From positions 1 to 41,896 of the forward strand of contig NZ_JAEVHM010000034.1 of assembly GCF_016802865.1 (NCBI RefSeq): 41,896 nucleotides of DNA, given 5' to 3'. The position numbers were made by a program, and so were the translations under genes. Below are positions 23,749 to 33,003 of this stretch, one piece after another; within the stretch, counting starts at the first letter, position 1, and each line of letters begins with the position of its first letter. This stretch comes from Micromonospora parastrephiae (GTDB taxonomy: Bacteria > Actinomycetota > Actinomycetes > Mycobacteriales > Micromonosporaceae). The notes beneath the pieces were generated by a model that was given only the letters and a program-made list of their open reading frames with translations, made no database searches and was not told the DNA's origin.

Positions 23749-26109
23749 ATGTCCGAGACCTTGGCCGCCGACGGTGGCGGGCTTTCCCTTACCGGAAGCA
23801 ATGTCACGTACGTCGTCATCGCCGCGGTGATCGCGCTGGTGGCGCTCGTCTTCGCCGCCGCCCTCACAAAGGCGGTGCTGGCAGCCGGCAAGGGCACCAC
23901 CAACATGCAGGAGATCTCGGGGGCGGTCCAGGAGGGCGCCTCCGCCTACCTGCTCCGCCAATTCCGCACCCTGGCGATCTTCGTCGTGATCGCCGTGGTG
24001 CTGCTCTTCCTGCTGCCGGTGCACGACACCGACGGCAGCGAGACGGCCGTGAAGATCGGCCGTTCGCTCTTCTTCGTGGTGGGCGCGCTGTTCAGCGCGT
24101 TCATCGGCGGAGCCGGCATGTGGTTGGCCACCCGCGCCAACCTGCGCGTCGCCGCCGCCGCCCGCGAACGGGAAGGTGGCCGCGAGGCCGCCATGAAGAT
24201 CGCCTTCCGGACCGGCGGCGTGGTCGGCTTCCTCACGGTCGGCCTCGGTCTCTTCGGCGCGGCGCTGGTCGTCCTGGTCTACCGGGGCGACGCACCGACC
24301 GTGCTGGAGGGCTTCGGCTTCGGCGCCGCGCTGCTCGCGATGTTCATGCGGGTCGGCGGCGGCATCTTCACCAAGGCCGCCGACGTCGGCGCCGACCTGG
24401 TCGGCAAGGTCGAGCAGGGCATCCCCGAGGACGACCCGCGCAACGCCGCCACCATCGCCGACAACGTGGGCGACAACGTCGGTGACTGCGCCGGCATGGC
24501 CGCCGACCTGTTCGAGTCGTACGCGGTGACACTGGTCGCCGCGCTGATCCTCGGCCGGGCCGCGTTCGGCGAGGACGGTCTGGTCTTCCCGCTGATCATC
24601 TCCACCATCGGTGTGCTGATCGCGATCGTGGGTGTCTTCATCACCCGACTGCGGTCGTCCGACCGCAGCGGTCTCACCGCGATCAACCGGGCCTTCTACA
24701 TCTCGGCGGTCCTCTCCGCGGTGCTGGTGGCGGTCGCCGCGTACGCCTACCTGCCGGCGACGTTCGCCGAGCTGGAGGGTGGCCTCACCGACGTGGACCG
24801 CAACCCGCGGCTGGTGGCCATCGGCGCGGTGGTGATCGGCATCGTGCTGGCCGCCGCGATCCAGGCGCTGACCGGCTACTTCACCGAGACCAACCGTCGT
24901 CCGGTGCAGGACATCGGCAAGAGCTCGCAGACCGGCGCGGCCACCGTCATCCTGGCCGGTATCAGCATCGGTCTGGAGTCGGCGGTCTACTCCGCGCTGC
25001 TCATCGGCGCGGGCGTCTTCGGCGCGTTCCTGCTGGGCGGCAGCTCCATCACGCTGTCGCTGTTCGCGGTGGCGCTGGCCGGTACCGGCCTGCTCACCAC
25101 TGTCGGCGTCATCGTGGCCATGGACACCTTCGGGCCGATCTCCGACAACGCGCAGGGCATCGCCGAGATGTCCGGCGACATCGACGAGCACGGCGCCCGG
25201 ACGCTCACCGAGCTGGACGCGGTCGGTAACACCACCAAGGCGATCACCAAGGGCATCGCGATCGCCACGGCGGTCCTCGCCGCCACCGCGCTGTTCGGCT
25301 CGTACACCGACACGCTGGGCACCGCGTACGCGGACGCTGGCGTGGGCGATGTCGGGAACGAGATCCTCAACTCGTTGAACGTCGCCAACCCGCGCAACCT
25401 GGTCGGCCTGATCATCGGCGCGGCGGTGGTCTTCCTCTTCTCCGGGCTGGCCATCAACGCGGTGTCCCGCTCGGCCGGCGCCGTGGTGATGGAGGTCCGC
25501 CGGCAGTTCCGTGAACTGCCCGGCATCATGGACCGCACCCAGCGCCCGGAGTACGGCAAGGTCGTGGACATCTGCACCCGGGACGCGCAGCGCGAGCTGA
25601 TGACCCCCGGTCTGCTCGCCATCCTGGCGCCGATCGCGGTCGGCTTCGGTCTCGGGCCCGGCGCGCTCGCCGCGTACCTGGCCGGTGCGATCGGGGCCGG
25701 CACCCTGATGGCGGTCTTCCTGGCCAACTCCGGTGGCGCGTGGGACAACGCCAAGAAGCTGGTCGAGGACGGCGCGTACGGCGGCAAGGGCTCCGAGGCG
25801 CACGCCGCGACGGTCATCGGCGACACCGTCGGCGACCCGTTCAAGGACACCGCCGGCCCGGCGATCAACCCGCTGATCAAGGTGATGAACCTGGTCTCGC
25901 TGCTGATCGCGCCCGCCGTGGTGGCGTACAGCGTCGGCGACGACCGCAACGTCGGCCTGCGGGTCGGCATCGCGCTGGTCGCAACGCTGATCATCGTGGC
26001 GTCGGTGGTGTTCAGCAAGCGCAAGGGCATCGCGATGTCCGACTCCGACGCCGGCGGCAACACCGGCGCGGGCAGCACCGACCACCGGCCGGAGACGGTC
26101 AGCGCCTGA
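23749..26109 (+). CDS. hppA: Membrane-bound proton-translocating pyrophosphatase, K+-independent type
   Basis: A 786-residue ion pump with about 16 membrane helices. It couples PPi hydrolysis to proton export, recycling the PPi made in biosynthesis. Visible motifs: DVGADLVGKVEQGIPEDDPR and DNVGDNVGDCAGMAADLFES (around residues 210-255), and GDTVGDPFKDTAGPAINPLI near the C-terminus, all carrying the acidic residues that bind Mg-PPi. GNTTKAITKG has lysine at residue 497, where K+-dependent enzymes have alanine, marking the K+-independent class usual in actinomycetes. ATG at 23749 follows AGGAGG. Transcribed alone from its own leader and ended by a strong hairpin. Downstream of bldG as in Streptomyces. 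Confidence 0.97.
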   Translation: MSETLAADGGGLSLTGSNVTYVVIAAVIALVALVFAAALTKAVLAAGKGTTNMQEISGAVQEGASAYLLRQFRTLAIFVVIAVVLLFLLPVHDTDGSETAVKIGRSLFFVVGALFSAFIGGAGMWLATRANLRVAAAAREREGGREAAMKIAFRTGGVVGFLTVGLGLFGAALVVLVYRGDAPTVLEGFGFGAALLAMFMRVGGGIFTKAADVGADLVGKVEQGIPEDDPRNAATIADNVGDNVGDCAGMAADLFESYAVTLVAALILGRAAFGEDGLVFPLIISTIGVLIAIVGVFITRLRSSDRSGLTAINRAFYISAVLSAVLVAVAAYAYLPATFAELEGGLTDVDRNPRLVAIGAVVIGIVLAAAIQALTGYFTETNRRPVQDIGKSSQTGAATVILAGISIGLESAVYSALLIGAGVFGAFLLGGSSITLSLFAVALAGTGLLTTVGVIVAMDTFGPISDNAQGIAEMSGDIDEHGARTLTELDAVGNTTKAITKGIAIATAVLAATALFGSYTDTLGTAYADAGVGDVGNEILNSLNVANPRNLVGLIIGAAVVFLFSGLAINAVSRSAGAVVMEVRRQFRELPGIMDRTQRPEYGKVVDICTRDAQRELMTPGLLAILAPIAVGFGLGPGALAAYLAGAIGAGTLMAVFLANSGGAWDNAKKLVEDGAYGGKGSEAHAATVIGDTVGDPFKDTAGPAINPLIKVMNLVSLLIAPAVVAYSVGDDRNVGLRVGIALVATLIIVASVVFSKRKGIAMSDSDAGGNTGAGSTDHRPETVSA

Positions 26110-26121
26110 CCGTCAACGGCT

Positions 26122-26164
26122 CCGGGGTCCCCCGGTCGACGTACGCGTCGGCCGGGGACCCCGG
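26122..26164 (+). terminator. Strong terminator after hppA
   Basis: Arms 26122-26141 and 26146-26164 pair over 19 bp with one bulged C and one G-T pair, around the small loop TACG, starting 12 bases past the stop codon. Confidence 0.85.
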
Positions 26165-26176
26165 CCATCCGGACCG

Positions 26177-26205
26177 GTGCCACACCTGGCCAAAGGCCGT
26201 ACGCT
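26177..26205 (+). promoter_or_regulatory. Candidate promoter for a leaderless transcript
   Basis: GTGCCA (26177-26182) and TACGCT (26200-26205) are 17 bases apart. The ATG of the lipoprotein starts eight bases after the -10 element, about where transcription should begin, and no Shine-Dalgarno sequence precedes it. A leaderless mRNA, common in actinomycetes, is likely. Confidence 0.45.
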
Positions 26206-26212
26206 GCAACGC

Positions 26213-26755
26213 ATGCGTACGTGCCGGGCGTCTGCCGCCGGAAAGTTCACGGTGGTCCTGGCCACGATCGTCGTCGTGCTCGCCGGCTGCGGAGGGAACC
26301 CCAGCCCGCGGGCCTGGGCGGCCACGGTCTGCGGCGCGCTCACCCCGTGGCGCTCCGAGATCAGCAAGTTGACCAGCAGCACCGACGAGCAGATGACCGC
26401 GCAGACCACGCCGGCGCAGGCCAAGGAGAACCTGGTGCGGCTCTTCGCCGGGGCGGAGCAGGCCAGCGAGACCGCGCGCCGCAAGGTGGAGCAGGCCGGC
26501 GTGCCGGAGACCGACAACGGCGAGGCGATCTCCGCCGGCTTCCGTAGCTCCCTGGAGAGGATGCGGGACGCGTACGGTCGCGCCCGGGACACCATCGACA
26601 AGCTGAGCACCAACGAGCCGGCCGCCTTCTACGACGGCGTGCGGGCCGCCGTCGAGACGCTCAACAAGGAGTACGACGCCGGCGCACTGGACACCAGCCA
26701 GCTCAACTCGGAGGAGCTGAAACAGGCCTTCGACGAGGTGCCGGAGTGTCGCTGA
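26213..26755 (+). CDS. Lipoprotein of unknown function
   Basis: A 180-residue exported lipoprotein. The N-terminus MRTCRASAAGKFTVVLATIV is a signal peptide leading to lipobox VLAGC (lipidated cysteine at residue 26), then GGNPSP. The mature part is alpha-helical, Ala/Glu-rich (KENLVRLFAGAEQASETARR, LERMRDAYGRARDTIDKLST) and ends with a single cysteine (PECR) that could pair with the one in AATVCGAL. I recognise no named family; similar small helical lipoproteins occur between hppA and topA in actinomycetes, from memory. ATG 26213 was chosen for the signal peptide and the likely leaderless start. The stop overlaps the next start. Confidence 0.8.
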   Translation: MRTCRASAAGKFTVVLATIVVVLAGCGGNPSPRAWAATVCGALTPWRSEISKLTSSTDEQMTAQTTPAQAKENLVRLFAGAEQASETARRKVEQAGVPETDNGEAISAGFRSSLERMRDAYGRARDTIDKLSTNEPAAFYDGVRAAVETLNKEYDAGALDTSQLNSEELKQAFDEVPECR

Positions 26756-27483
26756 GCGGGCTCGGTGACACGCCGAAGGCGCAGCCGCCCCCGGCGCTGT
26801 TTCCCGCGCCCGAGCCCGACGCGCCCGCACCCGCGCGACGCCGCGCCGCCCCGCCCCAGTCCGACCCGCCGCGGAGCGGCCCGGTCCAGGCCGACGAGAC
26901 CGGCCGGCAACTGGTCTTCTTCGGCGCGGACGCGGCCGAGCCGGCGGTCGCCGACCTGGCCGGACTGCTCGCCGGGCCGGGTGAGGTGGTGCGGATGGGC
27001 GGCACCGCGCGCCTCTCGGTGCGGGTGGACGCCGCCTGGCGGGTGCACGTGCTCGTCGCCGAACTGGGGCAGCGCGGGTTGGCGGCGAGTTGGGAGCCGA
27101 CCGGGGACGAGCGACACGCCGTCCGTACGTCGTACACCCGGATCTTGAAACCGCTCGCGGCGGCGTGGCTGCACGGGCCGGCGAAACGCCCGCCGGCCAC
27201 CTTTCACCTCACCGGCCGGCGGCTGCGGCTCTGGCTCGCGGCCGCCGGGACGCCGGAGCCGCCCGGCGGCTTCCTGCTGCGGCTCGGGGAGAGCGACCAG
27301 GAATGTTGGGAACCGGTGGGCGGAGCGCTCGCCGCCGCCGGGCTGGCCGGCACGCTGATCGGCCCGGACGAGGGCGGACCGGCGTACCGGATCACCGGCC
27401 GCCGCCGGTTGGCCCGGCTCGCCGAACTGGTCGGCGGGCCGCCGCGCGCCGCGCCGGCCGACGCATGGCCGAACCGGTCCTGA
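26746..27483 (+). CDS. Conserved hypothetical protein (actinobacterial)
   Basis: A 245-residue cytosolic protein with no signal peptide. The first 50 residues are Pro/Ala-rich and probably disordered. The remaining part is compact: RQLVFFGADAAEPAVADLAG, a beta-strand-rich middle (ARLSVRVDAAWRVHVLVAEL), then YTRILKPLAAAWLHGPAKRP and a C-terminal region with GPAYRITGRRRLARLAELVG. GTG 26746 overlaps the lipoprotein stop by 10 bases, so the pair is translationally coupled. I do not recognise a catalytic motif. The middle looks like a protein of the region between hppA and topA in related genomes, but no function can be assigned. Confidence 0.75.
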   Translation: MSLSGLGDTPKAQPPPALFPAPEPDAPAPARRRAAPPQSDPPRSGPVQADETGRQLVFFGADAAEPAVADLAGLLAGPGEVVRMGGTARLSVRVDAAWRVHVLVAELGQRGLAASWEPTGDERHAVRTSYTRILKPLAAAWLHGPAKRPPATFHLTGRRLRLWLAAAGTPEPPGGFLLRLGESDQECWEPVGGALAAAGLAGTLIGPDEGGPAYRITGRRRLARLAELVGGPPRAAPADAWPNRS

Positions 27484-27844
27484 ACGGGCATTCCGCCCCG
27501 GCCGGAGGCGGCATCGACCCGGCGGCGGGGTGTCCGGTGCCGGACAGTCCGCCGGGTTCATCCGGGCGGAAAACGGGCGGGCCGGACCTCGGCCGACGGT
27601 CCGCCATCATCACAGTGACCCGCTTCGAGCCCTACCCACGGTGTACGGTGGCGCCGTCCGGCAGTGCTGAGCGCGGCGGGGCGGGAGTTGACCGCCGCGC
27701 GGTGGCGGTTTGCCGCCCGCGAAACCCGAAACGCGGACGGCGCGTTACGTTGGACATCCGGACCGCCGGTGCGACGGCGGGGTCGAGAGCGGTCGCTGTC
27801 CGGGCGCCGGCAGGCCACGAGCAGGAGTGAGGTCGGGGAGAGAC
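27484..27844. other. topA upstream region
   Basis: About 360 bases. A likely terminator sits at 27524-27553. A -10-like TACGGT at 27644-27649 has no good -35 partner, so the topA promoter is not fixed. No coding frame or RNA gene is convincing. Confidence 0.45.
27524..27553 (+). terminator. Probable terminator after the hypothetical gene
   Basis: TGTCCGG (27531-27537) and CCGGACA (27540-27546) form a 7-bp stem, extended beyond a 2x2 internal loop by GGCGG (27524-27528) with CCGCC (27549-27553). It starts 41 bases past the stop codon. Confidence 0.6.
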
Positions 27845-30685
27845 GTGCCGAGCAACGCTGGAACCACCCGTCTGGTCATCGTCGAGTCACCGGCGAAGGC
27901 CAAGACGATCTCGGGCTACCTCGGCCCGGGGTACGTCGTGGAGGCCAGCTTCGGTCACGTCCGCGACCTGCCGCGCAACGCCGCCGACGTGCCGGCCAAG
28001 TACAAGGGCGAGTCCTGGGCGCGACTCGGGGTGGACGTGGACAACGGTTTCCACGCCCTCTACGTCGTCTCCGCCGACCGTAAGCAGCAGATCAGCAAGC
28101 TGGTGAAGCTGGCCAAGGAGGTCGACGAGATCTTCCTGGCGACGGATGAGGACCGCGAGGGCGAGGCCATCGCCTGGCACCTGGTCGAGACGCTCAAGCC
28201 CAAGGTGCCGGTCAAGCGGATGGTCTTCCACGAGATCACCAAGCCGGCGATCCAGGCGGCGGTGGCCAACCCCCGCGAGATCGACCGCGACCTGGTCGAC
28301 GCCCAGGAGGCCCGGCGGATCCTCGACCGGCTCTACGGCTACGAGGTCTCCCCGGTGCTGTGGAAGAAGGTCATGCCGAGGCTCTCGGCCGGCCGCGTCC
28401 AGTCCGTGGCGACCCGGATCGTGGTCGAGCGGGAGCGGCAGCGGATGGCCTTCCGCACCGCCGAGTACTGGGACATCCTGGCCACCCTCGCCGTGGCCAA
28501 CGCCGGCGAGGGGCCGCGCACCTTCAACGCCACCCTGATCGCGTTGAACGGCGACCGGATCGCCACCGGTAAGGACTTCGAGCCCACCACGGGCCGCGTC
28601 CGGGCCGGTGCGGGTGTCGTCCACCTCGACGAGAGCGGGGCCCGGGGCCTGGCGGCCCGGCTCGACGGACGGCCGTTCACGGTCACCCGGGTCGAGGAGA
28701 AGCCCTACCGCCGCCGCCCGTACGCGCCGTTCATCACCTCCACCCTCCAGCAGGAGGCGGCCCGCAAGCTGCGCCTGTCCTCGCAGCAGACGATGCGCAC
28801 CGCGCAGCGGCTCTACGAGAACGGCTACATCACCTATATGCGTACCGACTCGGTGAACCTGTCGGAGACCGCCATCTCGGCGGCCCGCCGACAGATTGTC
28901 GAGCTGTACGGCGAGCGCAGCGTGCCGCCGGAGCCGCGCCGCTACACCGGCAAGGTGAAGAACGCGCAGGAGGCGCACGAAGCGATCCGCCCGGCGGGGG
29001 ACAACTTCCGCACCCCGGGCGAGGTGGCCAAGGAGTTGTCCGCCGAGGAGTTCAAGCTCTACGAGCTGATCTGGCGGCGGACCATCGCCTCGCAGATGAC
29101 CGACGCGGTCGGCTCCAGCGTCTCGGTGCGCATCCGCGCGGTCTCCACCTCCCAGGAGGAGGCGGACTTCGGCGCGACCGGCAAGACCATCACCGATCCG
29201 GGCTTCCTGCGCGCGTACGTCGAGTCCAGCGACGACGAGAACGCCGAGGCCGAGGACGCCGAGCGCCGGCTGCCCACCCTCGTCAAGGACCAGCCGCTGA
29301 CCGCCGACGAGCTGGCCGCGCAGGGCCACCACACCCAGCCGCCGTCGCGCTACACGGAGGCGTCGCTGGTCAAGGCCCTGGAAGAGCTGGGCATCGGCCG
29401 CCCCTCCACGTACGCGTCGATCATGCAGACGATCCAGGACCGGGGGTACGTCACCAAGCGCGGCCAGGCGATGATCCCGACCTTCCTGGCCTTCGCGGTG
29501 ATCGGGCTGATGGAGCGGCACTACCCCCGCCTGATCGACTACGACTTCACGGCCACCATGGAGAACGAGCTGGACGAGATCGCCGGCGGTGACCACGCCG
29601 CGGTCGACTTCCTCACGGCGTTCTACTTCGGCAGCTCCAACGGTGCCGGCGACCAGGACATCGCCCGTTCCGGCGGGCTGAAGAAGCTGGTCACCGAGAA
29701 CCTCAGCGACATCGACGCCCGCAGCGTCAACTCGATCCCTCTCTTCACCGACGACGAGGGCCGCGAGGTCGTCGTCCGGGTCGGCCGGTACGGGCCGTAC
29801 CTTCAGCGCGAGCTGCCCGGCGGCGAACAGCCGGCACCGGCCGCGTCGGGCGAGGGCGAGGAGGGCGGCGCCCAGGGCGACCGGGCGCCGATTCCCGAGG
29901 GCCTGGCCCCGGACGAGCTGACCCCGGAGAAGGTGCACGAGCTGTTCCTCGGCGGCGGCGGTGAGCGCAAGCTCGGCGACGACCCCGCCACCGGCGAGCC
30001 GATCGTGCTCAAGTCCGGCCGGTTCGGCCCGTACGTGTCCAGCGGCGAGCGCAAGTCGTCGCTGCTGCGTACGCAGACACCGGACTCGCTGACCCTGGAG
30101 GAGGCGCTCAAGCTGCTCAGCCTGCCCCGGCTGGTCGGCGTCGCCCCGGACGGCGTCGAGGTGTTCGCCAACAACGGCCGCTACGGCCCGTACGTGAAGC
30201 GGGGCGAGGAGTTCCGATCGCTGGACTCCGAGGAGAAGATGTTCACGGTCACCCTGGACGAGGCGCTGGCCCTCCTGGCCGCCCCGAAGACCCGGGGTCG
30301 GCGTGCCGCCGCACCGCCGCTGCGTGAGATGGGTGCCGACCCGGCGACCGAGAAGCCGCTGGTGATCAAGGATGGCCGGTTCGGCCCGTACGTCACCGAC
30401 GGTGAGTTCAACGCCTCGCTACGGCGCGGGCAGACCCCGGAGGCGCTGACCCTGGAGGAAGCCTCCGAGATGCTCGCCGAGAAGCGGGCCAAGGGTCCGG
30501 CGCCACGGAAGAAGGCGGCGGCGAAGAAGGCTCCGGCGAAGAAGGCCACGGCCGCCAAGAAGACGGCCGCCGCCAGCAAGTCCACGGCCGCGAAGAAGGC
30601 CACCACGGCCAAGGCGACGACCGCGGCCAAGAAGGCCCCGGCCAAGAAGGCTGCCCCCCGTAAGGCCGCCAGCAGCACGGAGTAG
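27845..30685 (+). CDS. topA: DNA topoisomerase I (type IA)
   Basis: A 946-residue enzyme that relaxes negative supercoils by single-strand cleavage. The N-terminal TOPRIM domain has VIVESPAKAKTISGYLG and TDEDREGEAIAWHLVE (metal-binding acidic residues). The active-site region is NGYITYMRTDSVNLSE, with the catalytic Tyr at about residue 331. RLSAGRVQSVATRIV and GIGRPSTYASIMQTI are further core motifs. The C-terminal third holds four GPYVxxGE-like repeats (RFGPYVSSGERKS, RYGPYVKRGEEF and others), and the protein ends in a Lys/Ala-rich tail (KKAAAKKAPAKKATAAKK...) of about 55 residues. Zinc-finger cysteines are absent, as usual in actinobacterial TopA, where the basic tail takes over DNA contact. 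GTG 27845 has GGGGAGAG upstream. Transcribed alone with its own terminator. Confidence 0.97.
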   Translation: MPSNAGTTRLVIVESPAKAKTISGYLGPGYVVEASFGHVRDLPRNAADVPAKYKGESWARLGVDVDNGFHALYVVSADRKQQISKLVKLAKEVDEIFLATDEDREGEAIAWHLVETLKPKVPVKRMVFHEITKPAIQAAVANPREIDRDLVDAQEARRILDRLYGYEVSPVLWKKVMPRLSAGRVQSVATRIVVERERQRMAFRTAEYWDILATLAVANAGEGPRTFNATLIALNGDRIATGKDFEPTTGRVRAGAGVVHLDESGARGLAARLDGRPFTVTRVEEKPYRRRPYAPFITSTLQQEAARKLRLSSQQTMRTAQRLYENGYITYMRTDSVNLSETAISAARRQIVELYGERSVPPEPRRYTGKVKNAQEAHEAIRPAGDNFRTPGEVAKELSAEEFKLYELIWRRTIASQMTDAVGSSVSVRIRAVSTSQEEADFGATGKTITDPGFLRAYVESSDDENAEAEDAERRLPTLVKDQPLTADELAAQGHHTQPPSRYTEASLVKALEELGIGRPSTYASIMQTIQDRGYVTKRGQAMIPTFLAFAVIGLMERHYPRLIDYDFTATMENELDEIAGGDHAAVDFLTAFYFGSSNGAGDQDIARSGGLKKLVTENLSDIDARSVNSIPLFTDDEGREVVVRVGRYGPYLQRELPGGEQPAPAASGEGEEGGAQGDRAPIPEGLAPDELTPEKVHELFLGGGGERKLGDDPATGEPIVLKSGRFGPYVSSGERKSSLLRTQTPDSLTLEEALKLLSLPRLVGVAPDGVEVFANNGRYGPYVKRGEEFRSLDSEEKMFTVTLDEALALLAAPKTRGRRAAAPPLREMGADPATEKPLVIKDGRFGPYVTDGEFNASLRRGQTPEALTLEEASEMLAEKRAKGPAPRKKAAAKKAPAKKATAAKKTAAASKSTAAKKATTAKATTAAKKAPAKKAAPRKAASSTE

Positions 30686-30709
30686 CCGCGCTCTGCGAGA
30701 TCGTCGAGG

Positions 30710-30740
30710 AAAAGCGGCCCTTCCGGGGCCGCTTTTGCTT
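30710..30740 (+). terminator. Rho-independent terminator after topA
   Basis: AAAAGCGGCCC (30710-30720) pairs with GGGCCGCTTTT (30726-30736), 11 bp, with T-rich sequence at the 3' end. Confidence 0.9.
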
Positions 30741-30858
30741 TGGGTGGATCCCGTCAGCACCCGGCGGGCACGAGTTCCACGTCGCCCCGGTTGGCGTAAA
30801 ACGGACCGAATCGGGGTGCTTCGCATCACACTAGAGGCGGAAGATTCCTCGTTTTAAT

Positions 30859-30880
30859 CGGTACGGTCGTACCGTATGGT
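30859..30880 (+). promoter_or_regulatory. Palindromic operator overlapping the promoter of the flavin oxidase operon
   Basis: CGGTACGGTCGTACCG (30859-30874) is a 7-2-7 inverted repeat directly followed by TATGGT (30875-30880), a good -10 hexamer. A second partial copy, GGTCGTGCCG, follows at once. The layout, a palindrome filling the spacer just before the -10, with a TetR gene as second gene of the operon, suggests autorepression (inference). The remaining 30741-30858 and 30881-30989 sequence holds nothing else I can name. Confidence 0.6.
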
Positions 30881-30989
30881 CGTGCCGACGGCCGGGCGGA
30901 CCCCGGCGGCACTCGGCCGGTGGCCCGGGAGACGACGACCCTGCGGCCCGTATCCAGCGCTCTGACCAGACCATCGAGGAAGGCCCGAC

Positions 30990-32369
30990 ATGTTTCCCCC
31001 CGCACGAATCCCATCCGTGCTGGCCTCTGTTCGAGGACCTGTCCTGTTCGCGGACGACGACGGCTTCACCGACGAGGCGGCTGTCTTCAACACGACCGTC
31101 GCCCATCGTCCGTACGTGATCATCGGGGCTACCGACGTGGCGGACGTGCGATCGGCCGTTCGCTTCGCGGCGGAGGAGGGCCGCTCGGTTGCGGTCCTCA
31201 ACACCGGCCACGGCCCCTCCCTGAACGTCTCCCAGGACGCGGTGATGATCACTACGCGTCGCATGACGGGCCTGGAGGTCGACGGGGAGCAGTGGACCGC
31301 TCGGGTCGAAGCGGGCGTCACCTGGGGACAGGTGGTCGAAGAGGCCGCCAAGGTCGGGCTCGCGCCGCTCGCGGGTTCCTCCCCGCAGGTCGGCGTCGTG
31401 GGTTACACGCTGGGCGGTGGCGTGAGCGTCGCGATCGGACGGGCCTTCGGTTATGCGGCCGACCACGTCCGTGAGATCGAGATCGTGACCGCGGACGGCG
31501 AACTCCGCCTCGTCACACCGGAATCCGCCCCGGATCTGTTCTTCGCCCTGCTCGGCGGGAAGGGCAACTTCGGTGTCGTCACGGCGATGCGGTTCAGCCT
31601 CTTCCCAGTCCCGGAACTGTACGCGGGATTCCTCCAGTTCCCGGGTGAGAACGCACGTGAGGTGCTGCAGGCCTACCGGTCGCTCGCGGCCGACGCGCCC
31701 GACAGGCTGACGTCCTCGATCGTGTTTCTGCGCGCACCGGACCTGCCCTTCGTTCCGGAATTCATGAGGGGGAAGCTCAGCGTCTTCGTACGGCTCGCCT
31801 ACCTGGGCCCGTCGGCCGACGGTGAGGCACTGATCGCTCCACTGCGGACGGTCGCCCCGGTGCTCGTCGACACCGTGACCAAGATGCCCATCGGGCAGAT
31901 CGCCACCATCGCCAATGATCCGACCGACCCCGGCGCCGCCGTCGAGCATTTCGCCATGCTGGACGAGTTGTCGCCGTCCGCGATGGAAACGATCCTCGAA
32001 CTCGCAGGTCCGGATTCCGACGGGCACATCACCCTGGTCACCCTGACCCACCTCGACGGCGCCTACGGAGACTCCCCGGAGAGGCCGAACGCGGTGCGAC
32101 GCGATGTCGCCTTCGCGCTGCTCGCGTTGACCGTGGTCCCGCCCGGCGCGTCGGCCGTCGACAAGGACCTGGGACGGGAGCTGACCCGCCGGCTCACCAA
32201 GCCCGACGGCCGGAAGCACCCCAGTTATCTGTCGCCGGCGGACGCGGCCGTCGACAGCGTACGGCTGGCGTACGACGAGGCCACCTATGAACGCCTCCGG
32301 ACCGCGAAGACCACCTGGGACCCGCGGAACATGTTCCGCTGGAACTACAACATCCCTCCCCGGGCGTAA
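30990..32369 (+). CDS. FAD-dependent oxidase, BBE-like (VAO superfamily)
   Basis: A 459-residue flavoprotein of the PCMH/vanillyl-alcohol oxidase superfamily with berberine-bridge-enzyme features. The FAD domain holds VLNTGHGPSL (His74, the usual 8-alpha-histidyl attachment site), then GYTLGGGVSVAIGRAFGYAA, where the cysteine of bicovalent family members is absent, so flavin is probably attached only through His. The C-terminal end NMFRWNYNIPP is the BBE motif (FxxNxNIxP). Such oxidases use O2 to oxidise sugars, alcohols or aromatic rings and are frequent in secondary metabolism; the substrate here is unknown. ATG 30990 has GAGGAAGG eight bases upstream. First gene of a five-gene operon; no signal peptide, so it acts in the cytosol. 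Confidence 0.9.
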   Translation: MFPPARIPSVLASVRGPVLFADDDGFTDEAAVFNTTVAHRPYVIIGATDVADVRSAVRFAAEEGRSVAVLNTGHGPSLNVSQDAVMITTRRMTGLEVDGEQWTARVEAGVTWGQVVEEAAKVGLAPLAGSSPQVGVVGYTLGGGVSVAIGRAFGYAADHVREIEIVTADGELRLVTPESAPDLFFALLGGKGNFGVVTAMRFSLFPVPELYAGFLQFPGENAREVLQAYRSLAADAPDRLTSSIVFLRAPDLPFVPEFMRGKLSVFVRLAYLGPSADGEALIAPLRTVAPVLVDTVTKMPIGQIATIANDPTDPGAAVEHFAMLDELSPSAMETILELAGPDSDGHITLVTLTHLDGAYGDSPERPNAVRRDVAFALLALTVVPPGASAVDKDLGRELTRRLTKPDGRKHPSYLSPADAAVDSVRLAYDEATYERLRTAKTTWDPRNMFRWNYNIPPRA

Positions 32370-32373
32370 CGGC

Positions 32374-32973
32374 ATGGCGATTCGAACAAGGCGTGCGGGC
32401 GGGGCGAAGCGGACTGCCGTCCTCGGGGCCGTGGCGGAGGTGCTCGCGTCTCGCGGCTACGAGAACACGCGGTTCGCGGACGTGGCGGCGGCCGGCGGCG
32501 TCGCGATCAGCACCCTGCAAACCTACTTCGGTTCGCGCGAAGACATGATCATCGAGGCGATGCGGGTCTTCACCGACCAGGAGGTGGACGCCCTGCAGGC
32601 GGCGTCCGCCGCCGAACCCGATCCGTGGCGACGACTGGTCGCGCTGGTGGACCGAAGTCTGCACAACTCGGAGAGAACGCGACAGATCCTCGTCGAGTTC
32701 TGGCGATCCGCCATGCGCGACGACGAACTCCGCGACTACAGCATGGAAGTGCAGACGCGTTACCGGGCGCCGTTTCTGGCCGCCGTGCGGGAAGGCGCTG
32801 AGCGAGGGGAGTTCACGCTGGCGCACGACGCCGAGTCCGTAACGGACTTCCTGCTCTCGGCCCTGGCCGGGCTGATCATCTTTCGCGTTCAGCGTCAGCC
32901 GTCGACGTTGCCCACGGAGTTCCGTGACGTCCTGTTGACCCAACTCAGGCTGATGCTGGGCGCCAGGAACTGA
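32374..32973 (+). CDS. TetR-family transcription regulator of the flavin oxidase operon
   Basis: A 199-residue repressor. The N-terminal DNA-binding domain (GAKRTAVLGAVAEVLASRGY followed by FADVAAAGGVAISTLQTYFG) is a clear TetR helix-turn-helix, and the region after it is all helical (SREDMIIEAMRVFTDQEVDA, LVEFWRSAMRDDELRDYSME, DFLLSALAGLIIFRVQ). It starts four bases after the oxidase stop and is probably co-transcribed. The most likely target is the palindrome at 30859 in its own operon promoter. The ligand is unknown; the large hydrophobic C-terminal domain suits a small organic molecule. ATG at 32374 has only a weak SD. Confidence 0.9.
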   Translation: MAIRTRRAGGAKRTAVLGAVAEVLASRGYENTRFADVAAAGGVAISTLQTYFGSREDMIIEAMRVFTDQEVDALQAASAAEPDPWRRLVALVDRSLHNSERTRQILVEFWRSAMRDDELRDYSMEVQTRYRAPFLAAVREGAERGEFTLAHDAESVTDFLLSALAGLIIFRVQRQPSTLPTEFRDVLLTQLRLMLGARN

Positions 32974-33003
32974 ATGCGCAGCATCCGAACGGATCGAGGA
33001 GCG

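Noticed and set aside
23497..26085. Open frame of about 860 codons antisense to hppA
   Set aside because: Composition is dominated by Arg, Gly, Asp and His with no family likeness; hppA on the plus strand is unambiguous.
27887..29938. Open frame of about 680 codons antisense to topA
   Set aside because: Shadow of topA codon bias; no SD or motif.
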